Positions 36,774-46,217 of a stretch of 58,553 nucleotides of DNA are shown here, piece by piece (position 1 is the first letter of the stretch; each line of letters opens with the position of its first letter). Made by a program: the position numbers and the translations under genes. Below the pieces are notes generated by a model. The model had not been told where the DNA came from, ran no database searches, and worked only from the letters and a program-made list of their open reading frames with translations. This stretch comes from Actinomycetota bacterium (GTDB lineage: Bacteria > Actinomycetota > Acidimicrobiia > IMCC26256 > JAENVU01). The DNA is taken from the NCBI GenBank assembly GCA_016870395.1, contig VGBT01000015.1, positions 1 through 58,553 on the forward strand, given 5' to 3'.

Positions 36774-38732
36774 ATGACCGGGGACGCGTTGCAGGCGATC
36801 GGGCTGGTGCTCGTATCGCTCCCGCTGATTGCGCTCGTGGCGCTCCTCACCTCCCGCATGCTGGGTGTGCGCCGCTCGTGGGCGAAGGTGTTGCTCGCGG
36901 GCGTGATCGGCTGGTCGGTCGCAAACCTGGTCGCGTTCGCGCTCGCCGACTGGGATCCCGACGCGCCGCACCTGGTCCGCAACCTCCTGTTCCTCGCGCT
37001 GCTCGCCACGATGGTGGCGGCGGTTGCCATCGACCTCCTGGCCCGGCCGGGCAGCCTCCCGAAGGGCGAGGCCGCCGCGCTGATCACGATCCCGCGACCG
37101 GGCCGGAAAATACGCGAGGTCGTGCAGCCAATGGCCCGGATGCGCGACGTCTCCCGGATCGCCCGCCGCAACGGCCTGGGACCGCGCCTGGGCCGCCATC
37201 GCGAACCGGCCGACCCCGCGCCGGTTCGCATCCGCCGCACCCTCGAGGAGTGCGGCGGTACGTTCGTGAAGCTCGGCCAGATTGCGTCGACCCGTGCCGA
37301 CCTGGTCCCGCCCGAGTACGTCGCCGAGCTCGCGAAGCTGCGGGCCGATGTGGCCCCGGCGCCTCCGGACGAGATGCGTTCGGTGATCGCGGCCGAGCTC
37401 GGCGCCGACATCGACAACGTCTTCGCGAGCTTCGAATGGGACCCGATCGCCGCCGCGTCGATCGCGCAGGCCTACCGCGCGCAGCTGCGCACCGGCGAAG
37501 ACGTGATCGTGAAGGTACAGCGACCGGGAATCTGCGAGACGGTGGAGCGCGACTGCTCGGTGATCCTGCGCCTCGCGCGCTTTGCTCAAGAGCGCACGTC
37601 GTGGGGCCAGGACCTCGGCGCTCTGGAGCTCGCCCGCGAGTTCGTCGCCAGCCTTCACGAGGAGCTCGACTTCCGGATCGAGGCGCGCAACGCTCGCGAG
37701 ATCGCGGCGGCGACGCACGGCGCCCACGGGGTACGGGTGCCCCGTATCTACTCCGAGCACTCGACCGCACGCGTGCTCGTGATGGAGCGCTTCGACGGGC
37801 CGTCGGTCGCAGACACCGCGGCGGTCGACGCGCTCGGAGTAGACCGCGGTGAGCTCGCACACCGCCTGCTCAGGTCCATACTCGACCAGTCATTGCGCCA
37901 GGGCCTGTTCCACGCCGACCCGCACCCCGGCAACGTGGTGGTGCTCGCCGACGGCGGCCTCGGTCTGCTCGACTTCGGCGCCTGTGGGCGGCTCGACCCG
38001 CTCGAGCAGCATGCGATGCTCCAGATCATCGTGGCCGCTGCGCGCCACGACATCCCGATGCTGTCCGAAGGCATCGGCGAGGTCGCCAGCATGCCGGCGA
38101 TGGTCGACGAGCGCGCGCTCGAACACGCGCTGGCCCGCTTCGTCGCCGCGAACGACGCGCCTGAGGTGGGCATCAGCGCACAGGCATTCGTGGACCTGAT
38201 ACCGCTGTTGCGAAGGTTCAAGGTGCGGCTGCCCGGCGACCTCACGTTGCTGTTCCGTGCGCTCGGGACGTTGGAGGGGACGCTGCAGGCGATCGTGCCC
38301 GGCTACTCACTCGCCGACGCCGCTCGGCGCATCGCGGGCGACCAGGTGCCGGCGACACCTTTACCACCTGAGGACCTCCAGGAGCTGGTGACTCGCGAGC
38401 TCATCGCTCAGGCCCCCACGCTCCAGAAGCTTCCCGGGCGCATCGATCGGATCGCCGCGCTCGCCGAGCAGGGCAACCTGCGCACGCGGGTCGCGCTGTT
38501 CTCGTCCGAGGAGGACGCCAGCGTCGTCACCACACTCGTCAACCGCGTGGTGCTGGCCACGCTGGCGGGGATGGCGGCGATCGCGGGTGCGCTGCTCGTC
38601 ACGTCCGAAGTTGGCCCGATCGCCACCGGAACGACCACGATTTCGCACCTGATGGGCTGGACGTCGATCTTCGGCGCGACCGTTCTCGGTCTGCGCGTCG
38701 TCACCGCGACCATCCGCGACGGCTACAACTGA
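36774..38732 (+). CDS. UbiB/ABC1/AarF-family atypical kinase
   Basis: A 652-residue protein. Two N-terminal membrane segments (about 6-27 and 66-90) are unusual for UbiB, which normally has them only at the C-terminus; two more lie at the end (about 592-612 and 622-640). The ABC1 domain holds the KxGQ motif (FVKLGQIASTR), an ALA-type loop, VIVKVQRPGI and FHADPHPGN (catalytic loop) with LLDFGACG (DFG). UbiB proteins support isoprenoid-quinone or membrane lipid biology. A TAGGCT -10 box lies about 40 bases upstream, with GAAGGGG before the ATG. Confidence 0.9.
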   Translation: MTGDALQAIGLVLVSLPLIALVALLTSRMLGVRRSWAKVLLAGVIGWSVANLVAFALADWDPDAPHLVRNLLFLALLATMVAAVAIDLLARPGSLPKGEAAALITIPRPGRKIREVVQPMARMRDVSRIARRNGLGPRLGRHREPADPAPVRIRRTLEECGGTFVKLGQIASTRADLVPPEYVAELAKLRADVAPAPPDEMRSVIAAELGADIDNVFASFEWDPIAAASIAQAYRAQLRTGEDVIVKVQRPGICETVERDCSVILRLARFAQERTSWGQDLGALELAREFVASLHEELDFRIEARNAREIAAATHGAHGVRVPRIYSEHSTARVLVMERFDGPSVADTAAVDALGVDRGELAHRLLRSILDQSLRQGLFHADPHPGNVVVLADGGLGLLDFGACGRLDPLEQHAMLQIIVAAARHDIPMLSEGIGEVASMPAMVDERALEHALARFVAANDAPEVGISAQAFVDLIPLLRRFKVRLPGDLTLLFRALGTLEGTLQAIVPGYSLADAARRIAGDQVPATPLPPEDLQELVTRELIAQAPTLQKLPGRIDRIAALAEQGNLRTRVALFSSEEDASVVTTLVNRVVLATLAGMAAIAGALLVTSEVGPIATGTTTISHLMGWTSIFGATVLGLRVVTATIRDGYN

Positions 38733-39247
38733 CGAGCACCCGCGGCGACGGTCGTCCCGCGGCTGTGCTCGAGGAGCGCGGCCGCGTCGACGCGCAGCCG
38801 GAGCGCGTGGAGCTCCACGATCGCCTGCGGCTCGGGTGACGCGACGAGCCGACGGTCGTGACGGGACCCGATCGGCTTCGTCGGCACCGCGAAGGCCGGG
38901 TCGTCCTGGGCGACGACGACGTGGGTGAGCACTGCGACGACCTCCCGATCGGGGCACCGGTTCGCCAGCTTTTCGGCGATGACCGCTCCGACCATGCCCG
39001 CCACCTCGGCGTCGAGCACCGCGAGCGGTCGACCGCCCTCGTCGGCGAGCGCGCCCACCTGCTGACCGCTCCCGTGCGTCACGACCAGGCGGCGGTCCCG
39101 GGTCAGGCGGGCGAGGGCCGCGGCGGCGCGGAGCACCGCCTCGCGCTGGGCCGAGGGATCGAGTGCACCGCTCCGAGCCCGGTTCGGCAGCACGAGCGCG
39201 TTCCCGCCCAGCGCACAGACGACGATCTCGCTACCCGCGATGCTCAC
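38723..39247 (-). pseudogene. arcC: Carbamate kinase relic, internally deleted and truncated
   Basis: A 174-residue frame with carbamate kinase start motifs: VVCALGGNALVLPN, LVVTHGSGQQVG, DDPAFAVPTKPIG and LVASPEPQAIVEL. Between TKPIG and LVASPEP about 25-30 residues are missing, and the last about 100 residues (GGGGIP and the ATP-binding domain end) are absent, replaced by AALLEHSRGTTVAAGARQL. The family is about 310 residues. Its GTG start overlaps the TGA of the upstream GTPase relic as GTGA, a leftover of an operon. It overlaps the UbiB gene end by 10 bases. Not expected to be active. Confidence 0.7.
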
Positions 39248-39399
39248 CACTTGCGCCCGACCCAATCGTCGACGTGCGGCGCGAACAGGTCGGCGGGCTG
39301 GCCCTCCGAGTACCCCATCGCCGGGAGCACGGGACCCAGGTGCGGGAACCGCGTGAACGTGTCCGCGATCGAGCCGGGCACCCCGGCGACGCGTCGCGC
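39244..39399 (-). pseudogene. Relic of a COG2403-type (cyclic 2,3-DPG synthetase-like) GTPase
   Basis: An open frame of about 50 codons on the minus strand reads GSIADTFTRFPHLGPVLPAM followed by GYSEGQPADLFAPHVDDW. The TFxRYPHxGPVLPAMGYSExQ pattern is the hallmark of COG2403 predicted GTPases. The P-loop part upstream and the rest of the C-terminus are gone; it ends in TGA overlapping the carbamate kinase start. Relatives of both genes are often neighbours. Confidence 0.6.
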
Positions 39400-39412
39400 T
39401 CATCCCGTGAGG

Positions 39413-39586
39413 TCAGGGAGGGGGCCGCGTCGTCACGTGCTCCACGGGGATCCCGAGCGAGAAGACCCCGCCCGGCTGCCGTCCGGTGGGCAGCAAATGC
39501 GCCCACCGTGCGAGCAGCTCGTCGAGGTCGGTTGGTCCACCCCACGGATGGCGCAGGACCGGCGGCGCGGTCACGGCTGGGTTCAT
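39413..39586 (-). other. Unassigned small frame, possible relic
   Basis: A 57-codon frame starting MNPAVTAPPVLRHPWGGPTD and ending VEHVTTRPPP. The open frame continues upstream with similar composition (HLNPCVPYDDGPH), so it may be part of an older longer gene. I recognise no family. It lies between the relics and the promoter of the LLM gene. Confidence 0.25.
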
Positions 39587-39697
39587 GTGAGGGCCATCGT
39601 CATACGGAACGCACGGGTTGAGGTGGATCCCCGCGTGCGCGGCGCGTCCCTGCGCGGAGGGACCCAGCCGGGATCGCACGATGACCACGCAGCGTGG

Positions 39698-39703
39698 TAC
39701 AAC
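39698..39703 (+). promoter_or_regulatory. Possible leaderless -10 box of the LLM gene
   Basis: TACAAC ends 6 bases before the ATG at 39710. Confidence 0.35.
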
Positions 39704-39709
39704 GCGGGC

Positions 39710-40525
39710 ATGCGCTTCGGACTCGACGTGGCCCAGCAACGCATGCCCTGGAGGGAGGTCGCGCGACGCGCGCGATTCGCCGACGACCTCGGCTTCGACG
39801 GAGTCTGGGGCTTCGACCACTTTCAACCCATGTACGGAGAAGGGCCGGGTGAGTGCTTCGAAGGAAACACGACGCTCGCTGCGTGGAGCGGCATCACCAG
39901 CCGGGTCCGGCTCGGCCTGCTGGTCACGGGCATGACGTACCGGCACCCGTCCGTGTTCGCGGCCGAGGCGATCACCATCGACCACGCGTCGGGTGGACGG
40001 CTCGAGCTCGGGTACGGCGCGGCGTGGTTCGACAAGGAGCACCGCGAGCTGGGTATCGCGTTCCCGGAGCTCGGAGCACGCGTCGACGCGTTCGAGGAGG
40101 CGGTGCAGGTCGTGCGCGGCTTGCTCACCACCGACCGGTTCACGTTCGAGGGCCGTCACTTCACAGTGCGCGACGCCACGCTGCTGCCCCGCCCGGTGCA
40201 GCAGCCCCACCCGCCGATCTGGATCGGTGCCTCCGGAGAGCACCGTATGATGCCCATCGCGGCCAGGTACGCCGACGTGTGGCATTGCTTCGGCCCACCC
40301 GAGGTGCTCGGGCCCAAGTCGGAACGGCTCTCCGCGATGGCCGACGCGGCCGGGCGGGACCCCGCCTCGATCATGCGAGCGAGCTCGTGCTCGCTCGAGG
40401 GCGACCTCGACGGCCTGGCGCGTGAGATCGACGCCTGGGCCTCCGCCGGGTTCGACTACCTCGTGGGCGGCTGGCCGAGCCAGGGCGCCGAACGCGTAGA
40501 GGCGTTCGCCCGTCGCTACCTATGA
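39710..40525 (+). CDS. LLM class (probably F420-dependent) oxidoreductase, second copy
   Basis: A 271-residue luciferase-like protein: RFGLDVAQQRMPWREVARRA, VWGFDHFQPMYGEG, RVRLGLLVTGMTYRHPSVFAAEA, LELGYGAAWFDKEHRELG and PIWIGASGEHRMMPIAARYAD. The GAAWFxxEH pattern is typical of actinobacterial F420-dependent TIGR03560-like enzymes. It stands alone, flanked by relics on one side and a convergent serine hydrolase on the other. Confidence 0.88.
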   Translation: MRFGLDVAQQRMPWREVARRARFADDLGFDGVWGFDHFQPMYGEGPGECFEGNTTLAAWSGITSRVRLGLLVTGMTYRHPSVFAAEAITIDHASGGRLELGYGAAWFDKEHRELGIAFPELGARVDAFEEAVQVVRGLLTTDRFTFEGRHFTVRDATLLPRPVQQPHPPIWIGASGEHRMMPIAARYADVWHCFGPPEVLGPKSERLSAMADAAGRDPASIMRASSCSLEGDLDGLAREIDAWASAGFDYLVGGWPSQGAERVEAFARRYL

Positions 40526-40607
40526 GCGCCGCCCGCTTCCCCACCCGAGCCCGGAACAGTCGCGTCTTCCTGACGCCCCGGGGTGAGATACACGCGACAG
40601 TTTCGGA

Positions 40608-41759
40608 TCAGGTGCGGGCGGCGCACTTGACCGCGGCGGCGCCGATCGCGAGGAACCTCCGGTCTCCGAAGGGCGTGCCGGCAACGCGGTTGCACACCAT
40701 CGCCACCGCGAGGTTCCGTTGCGGATCGCCCCACGCCCCGGAGCCCCCGTAGCCGAAGTGGCCAAAGGCTCGGGGCAGCACGCCTCGACTCGTCGCGGCC
40801 AGGTGATACCCGAGCCGCCACCGCATCGGGAACCCGACGACCACGTCGCGGGATCGGGTCTGCACCTCCGTGGCTCGTGCCAGGGTCTCAGGCGAGACGA
40901 TGCGTCGTCCGTCGAGCTCACCACCGTTCGCGAGCGCGGCGTACATGCGGGCGAGCGCACGCGCGGTGAAGCAGCCGTTGAGCGCTGGGAGCTCGGAGTC
41001 GTGCACCGTGTCCGAGAGGAGCAGGTGATCGAGCTCCGTCACCGCGAACGCCTCGATCGCCGGTTGCAGCCACCGGACGCGTTCGAGACCGCCCGCGATC
41101 CGCTCGATCCGGTGGCCGCCGCCGAACCCCATCAGGAGCTCGGCGAGCCGGTGACGATCATCCGGGTCGATCCCGACGAACATCCCGTCGAGATCGAGCG
41201 GGTCGACGATCTCCTCCTGGATCACCTGGTGGATCGTCTTCCCGGTTACCCGCCGTATCACCTCGCCGACGAGGAACCCGAAGGTGATCCCGTGGTATCC
41301 GTGGCGCGTTCCCGGCTCGTATCCCGGGGCCTCCGCCGCGAGGGCGGCGACCACGTGGTCCCAGTCGAGCATCTCGTGCGCGTGGTCGATCACGCCACGC
41401 AGCCGGTGCATCCCGGCGGAGTGTGACAACAGCTGGCGCACCGTCACCTGCTCCTTGCCGGCCGCCGCGAACTCAGGCCAGTAGGCAGCGACGGGTACGT
41501 CGTAGTCGACGAGCCCACGATCCACGAGGCAGTGCAGTGCGGTCGCGACGACGCCCTTGGTCGTCGAGAAGCTCATCGCGACCGTCTCGCGTTCCCAGGG
41601 AGTTCCTCGCGCATCGCGCGCCCCAGCCCAGGCGTCTACCACCGGTCGACCACGGTGGTAGACGCACACGGCCGCTCCCCCGCCACGCCGGTGCGCGACG
41701 ACGCGCCGGAGCACCTCCGTGACACCACCGAAGTCCGGATGGACATAGCCCTCGGTCAC
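40608..41759 (-). CDS. Beta-lactamase-fold serine hydrolase (EstB-like)
   Basis: A 383-residue protein with S65-T-T-K68 (SFSTTKG), YHG in RHGYHGITFGFLVGE as the second motif and HFGYGGSGAWGD as the third. Residues HSAGMHRLRG and WLQPAIEAF match the esterase/class C branch. No signal peptide. Its GTG start overlaps the stop of the upstream alpha/beta hydrolase pseudogene as GTGA. Confidence 0.87.
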   Translation of the reverse strand: MTEGYVHPDFGGVTEVLRRVVAHRRGGGAAVCVYHRGRPVVDAWAGARDARGTPWERETVAMSFSTTKGVVATALHCLVDRGLVDYDVPVAAYWPEFAAAGKEQVTVRQLLSHSAGMHRLRGVIDHAHEMLDWDHVVAALAAEAPGYEPGTRHGYHGITFGFLVGEVIRRVTGKTIHQVIQEEIVDPLDLDGMFVGIDPDDRHRLAELLMGFGGGHRIERIAGGLERVRWLQPAIEAFAVTELDHLLLSDTVHDSELPALNGCFTARALARMYAALANGGELDGRRIVSPETLARATEVQTRSRDVVVGFPMRWRLGYHLAATSRGVLPRAFGHFGYGGSGAWGDPQRNLAVAMVCNRVAGTPFGDRRFLAIGAAAVKCAART

Positions 41760-42647
41760 CGCGACTCCATCTCAGAACGCGTCGCCGCCGGTCGTGGCAC
41801 CGGCCAGAGGTCGAGGAGCGTACCGAGGATCTCCTCGGCCGCATCAAGCGAGCCGAGGTGGCTCTCACCCGGGCGGATGGTGAGGGCCACGTAGGGGATC
41901 CGTTCGGCGAGGTGGTGCGCGTGTGCGAGCGGCACGATGTGGTCGGCGGCCCCGTGCCAGAAACGGATGGGCACCGCGACACCGGCGAGCTCGAAGCCCC
42001 AGTGCCGGGCAAAGAGCACGGCGTCGAGCAACGGCGCGTGGACCTGACGGCGCGTCGCGGCGACGATGTCGTCGAGGAACATCTCACGCATCTTTGGTTG
42101 ACCGAACACCCGATGATCGCCGGGTGGGGAGATCCCGATGTAGGCGTCGAGCGCGAGTTCCCGCACCGGGACGACGGTCCGTACGGCGACTCACGCGACG
42201 CGCCCCAGCGGCCCACACACGAGCTCGACGGGCGGCGCGACCCGGGTCAGGGCCGCCGCCGAGGATCGCGCCCGAGACCATCCGGCCCCGATGCCGCGCC
42301 GCTCACGCCAAAACGTAGGGACCACCGCCCGACAGGCCGACACACGCGAACTGCTCCAGACCCAGCCGATCGGCGAGCTCACCCACGTCCTCGGCCCAGC
42401 CGGCGACGGTCGGGTAGAGCTGCGGCGTCGAGCGGATGCCGGGGCGTTCCAACGCGATGAGCAGAACCCCGAGGCGTCCGGCGATGGCGCGCGCGACCGG
42501 GGGGATCTGGCGCCTTGCGCCGGGCGTGTTGTGGAACCAGAGCACCGAATTTCCGCCAGGCGCGCCGTACTCCGCGAAGCCGACGTCGCAGCCCGCGGCG
42601 AGCCGCAGCGAGCCTCCGAGCCACGGCGCCACCAACATGTCGTTCAT
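41756..42647 (-). pseudogene. Alpha/beta hydrolase with several disabling lesions
   Basis: The N-terminal part (MNDMLVAPWLGG to GLSGGGPYVLA, with the Ser elbow) stops at TGA 42303-42305, where Cys would be expected (YVLA-stop-AARH). The same frame continues as RMVSGAILGGG, then the homology shifts frame near 42240-42270 (VELVCGPLGRVA). A further TGA lies near 42191. The C-terminal part (RELALDAYIGISPPGDHRV to the His in GESHLGSL, with Asp in HGAADH) is in the new frame. Two nonsense codons and one frameshift make a base-call artefact unlikely. It was coupled to the serine hydrolase by GTGA. Confidence 0.75.
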
Positions 42648-42711
42648 CGGCCCAAACGCTCGCGCCGGGCCGCGGAACAGGGCAGAGTCGTTCGGCTCTC
42701 AGGCGCGCCGG

Positions 42712-44481
42712 TCAGGTCCGGCGCAACGGGTCCGGCGGGTCCGTGGCCAGCGCGGTGAGCTGTGCGAGCGCGGAGCGACGCCCGTCGGCGTCACCCGGGC
42801 CGGCGACCACACCGCCACATGGGGGCACGGCGACCTCGGTTCCGGGGCCGTCTGCACCCGCTTCGTCGACCGACGCGAAATCGAGCGAGGTCGGCTCGGT
42901 CGCCACGTCGGCGACGCGGGCAAGCTCGACGAGCAGCTCGGCAGAGCTCGCCGCCGCGACCCCCGCCGCGGCCGCCGATGCTTCCACGGCAGCCAGGCGC
43001 TCCCTGAGCTGCGCGTCCTCGCATTCGAGCGCGCTCGTACGCGCCAACGCAGCCTCGAGCGCGGCCTGGGAGCCGCCGAGCTGCTCGTCCAGGGCCTCGG
43101 CTCGGGTCCGAGCGGCGTCTCGCTCGGTGTCCGCCGCCTCGCCGGCCCGCAGTGCCGCCTCGAGCTCGCCGCGAACCTCGCCCGACTCCGCCTGGCTGCG
43201 GACGAGGTGGCGGCGGAGCTCCTCGGCATCCGCCTGAGCACGCGTGAGCTCGCCGCGAGCCTCCTCCGCATCCGCCCGAACACGCGTGAGCTCGCCGCGA
43301 GCCTCCTCCGCATCCGCCCGAACACGCGTGAGCTCGGCCCGAACTTCGGCGATCTCGGTGTTGGTCGCGTTCACCCGGGCAACGAGGGCGTCGCACTCGG
43401 CATGGAGCTCGTCTGCATCCCGGGCGGCACTGGCCGCGGTCTCGCCCACCGCGTGCATGGCCGCACGGGCAGCAGTGAGCTCCGTTTCGAGTTCTCCGAC
43501 GTGCGCGCTCAGCGTCTCGGCTGCCTGGCGCTCGGCCGCAAGCGTGTCTGCGAGCACCCCGGCCTCGTCCCGAACCGCCGTCCGCTCGGCCCGGAGCTGC
43601 TCGGCCTCCGCCTTCGCCTCGCTTAGCGCGAGCTCGGCGGCACGGGCACGCGCCGCCTCCTCCGCCCGCGCGGCCTCGAGGTCCACCACGCGCGCGGCCA
43701 ACGTCTCGGCCTGCGCCGACACCTGCTCGAGCCGGGACGCGCCCGCGGCGAGGTCACGGAGCTCGTCGGCAAGCTGGTCGCGTACGGCGACGACCGCGGC
43801 CAGCTCGGACTCGACCGCGTCGAGACGGCTCCGTTCGTCGAGCGCGTTGCGCTTCAACGAGTCGGACAGCACCTCGAGGTGCCGCTCGGCCTGCTCTCTC
43901 GCCGCGTGCGCCCGCTTGGCCTCCATCAGCGCCGCATCGCGCTCTCGCAGCTCGGCACGAGCGCGCTCGCGGTACTCGTCGACGAGCTCCTGCTGGTCGG
44001 CCACGGCCCGCTCGAGGCTGGCGATCTCGGCGGCGTGGTGTTCGCAGTCCTTCACGGGGGTCGGAGAAGTCGTCGGGTCGGGGCCTCGGGTCGAGTGCCG
44101 GAGCCGGGCCCGGGCGGCGGCCGCGAGACGCTCCTCGGCCGCGGCCAGGCGCCGCACCTCCCGTTGCAGCTCGACGACGTCGCGCTCGACCTTCCTCCGC
44201 TCGAGCACCTCTTGTTCGAGCCGGCGGTGCAGGCCGGCGGCCACCGCGCGGGCCTCGGCGGCGGCGCGGGCGTTCTGACGGGCCGGCTGGTCACCGTCGC
44301 GGACGCGCTTCCGACGGCCGACGTCCTCCTCGACCGCGACCACGTCGACGGCGAAGACCGGCGCCGCCGGCAGCGGCGCCTTGCGCTCCGCCACCAGGTC
44401 GTCGAGCAACACCTTGCGAACGGGCCGGCCTTCCTCGCGGCGAAGGTCGACGGTCGGGCCCGGGTCCTCTTCTTGCGGCAT
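42712..44481 (-). CDS. Long coiled-coil protein of unknown function
   Basis: A 589-residue protein, Ala/Glu/Arg-rich with few aromatics, predicted coiled coil over about residues 60-520 with heptad-like leucines (LEEEV, LAAAEERLAAAARARL). Both ends are hydrophilic; the C-terminus is Ala/Asp/Pro-rich and non-helical. No signal peptide, membrane helix or ATPase motif. The middle holds a 14-residue tandem repeat (ELTRVRADAEEARG). The start at 44481 follows GAGGGAG; an in-frame ATG at 44544 exists. Could be a scaffold, cell-division or DNA-organisation protein; none is shown. Confidence 0.75.
   Translation of the reverse strand: MPQEEDPGPTVDLRREEGRPVRKVLLDDLVAERKAPLPAAPVFAVDVVAVEEDVGRRKRVRDGDQPARQNARAAAEARAVAAGLHRRLEQEVLERRKVERDVVELQREVRRLAAAEERLAAAARARLRHSTRGPDPTTSPTPVKDCEHHAAEIASLERAVADQQELVDEYRERARAELRERDAALMEAKRAHAAREQAERHLEVLSDSLKRNALDERSRLDAVESELAAVVAVRDQLADELRDLAAGASRLEQVSAQAETLAARVVDLEAARAEEAARARAAELALSEAKAEAEQLRAERTAVRDEAGVLADTLAAERQAAETLSAHVGELETELTAARAAMHAVGETAASAARDADELHAECDALVARVNATNTEIAEVRAELTRVRADAEEARGELTRVRADAEEARGELTRAQADAEELRRHLVRSQAESGEVRGELEAALRAGEAADTERDAARTRAEALDEQLGGSQAALEAALARTSALECEDAQLRERLAAVEASAAAAGVAAASSAELLVELARVADVATEPTSLDFASVDEAGADGPGTEVAVPPCGGVVAGPGDADGRRSALAQLTALATDPPDPLRRT
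43244..43327. repeat. 42-bp perfect tandem duplication in the coiled-coil gene
   Basis: Two identical 42-base units (43244-43285 and 43286-43327) followed by a partial third at 43328. Each encodes 14 residues, two heptads, so the duplication keeps the coiled-coil register. The exact identity suggests a recent or still variable repeat. Confidence 0.9.
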
Positions 44482-44630
44482 CGAGACTCCCTCAACCGAA
44501 GTCTCGACAGATTGCACCCGAGAACTTGAAACACCGTCCGCCATGACGTTGCGACATCCGGCCCTGGCCTCACGGCGCCCCGCAGGCATGCTCGAAGCCG
44601 ATCGCTGCCCCCAGACCCGAAGCCGCTTCA

Positions 44631-45625
<995 letters not shown>

Positions 45626-45754
45626 CAGCCGCGACGCGGTTTTTGACCCCGCCGTGTACGAGCGCGCCGGCTACGTCGCGTCGATTCGCCGCACCTCCGC
45701 CCGCTACGAGGTCTGGCGGCGGCGGCCGCCTGGGAACCCGAGACAATGGACACC

Positions 45755-46214
45755 ATGCAGGTACAAGAGCTCGGCCACCTCGTCCTCTACGTGCGAGACA
45801 TCGAGCCCTCCACCCGCTTCTACCGAGACGTGCTCAGCTGGCAGCAGGTCGGCGGCGACTCCGTCGGCGGGCTGCGCGCGCTGATCGCGGTGTTCTCCGG
45901 GGGGCACCCACCACGAGCTGCTGCTGATCGAGGTGGGGCCCGATGTCGCACCGCTCCCCCACGGCCGACGCGTCGGGCTCTACCACTTCGGCCTGAAGAT
46001 CGGCGACCACGACGACGCGCTACGCGAAGCGCTCGATCGGATCAGGGAGCACGACGTCGAGATCATCGGGGCGAGCGACCAGACCGCCACGCACTCGCCG
46101 TACGTGAAGGACCCCGACGGCACCGAGATCGAGCTCTACGTCGACGCGCCCGGCGTCGACTGGCGCAACGACCCGAGCCTGGCCCTCGCCCCGATCAAGC
46201 CGCTGCGTCTCTGA
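45755..46214 (+). pseudogene. VOC family protein, frameshifted in a G run
   Basis: The first part, QELGHLVLYVRDIEPSTRFY to ALIAVFSGG, meets a run of six G at about 45899-45904. With one G fewer the frame continues THHELLLIEVGPDVAPLP, GLYHFGLKIGDHDDAL and HSPYVKDPDGTEIELYVDAP, a complete two-module VOC protein of about 150 residues. Either a slippage mutation or a homopolymer sequencing error. A GACAAT box ends 7 bases before the ATG at 45755; an in-frame ATG lies at 45746. Confidence 0.8.
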
Positions 46215-46217
46215 GAC

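Noticed and set aside
38723-39247. A short active carbamate kinase
   Set aside because: The ATP-site C-terminal third is missing and there is an internal gap at TKPIG, so catalysis is not expected.
43244-43327. CRISPR-like array
   Set aside because: The repeats are contiguous coding units without spacers. No other spaced repeats seen in the window.
42712-44481. SMC or Rad50 protein
   Set aside because: Only coiled coil is present; Walker A, Walker B and hinge are absent.
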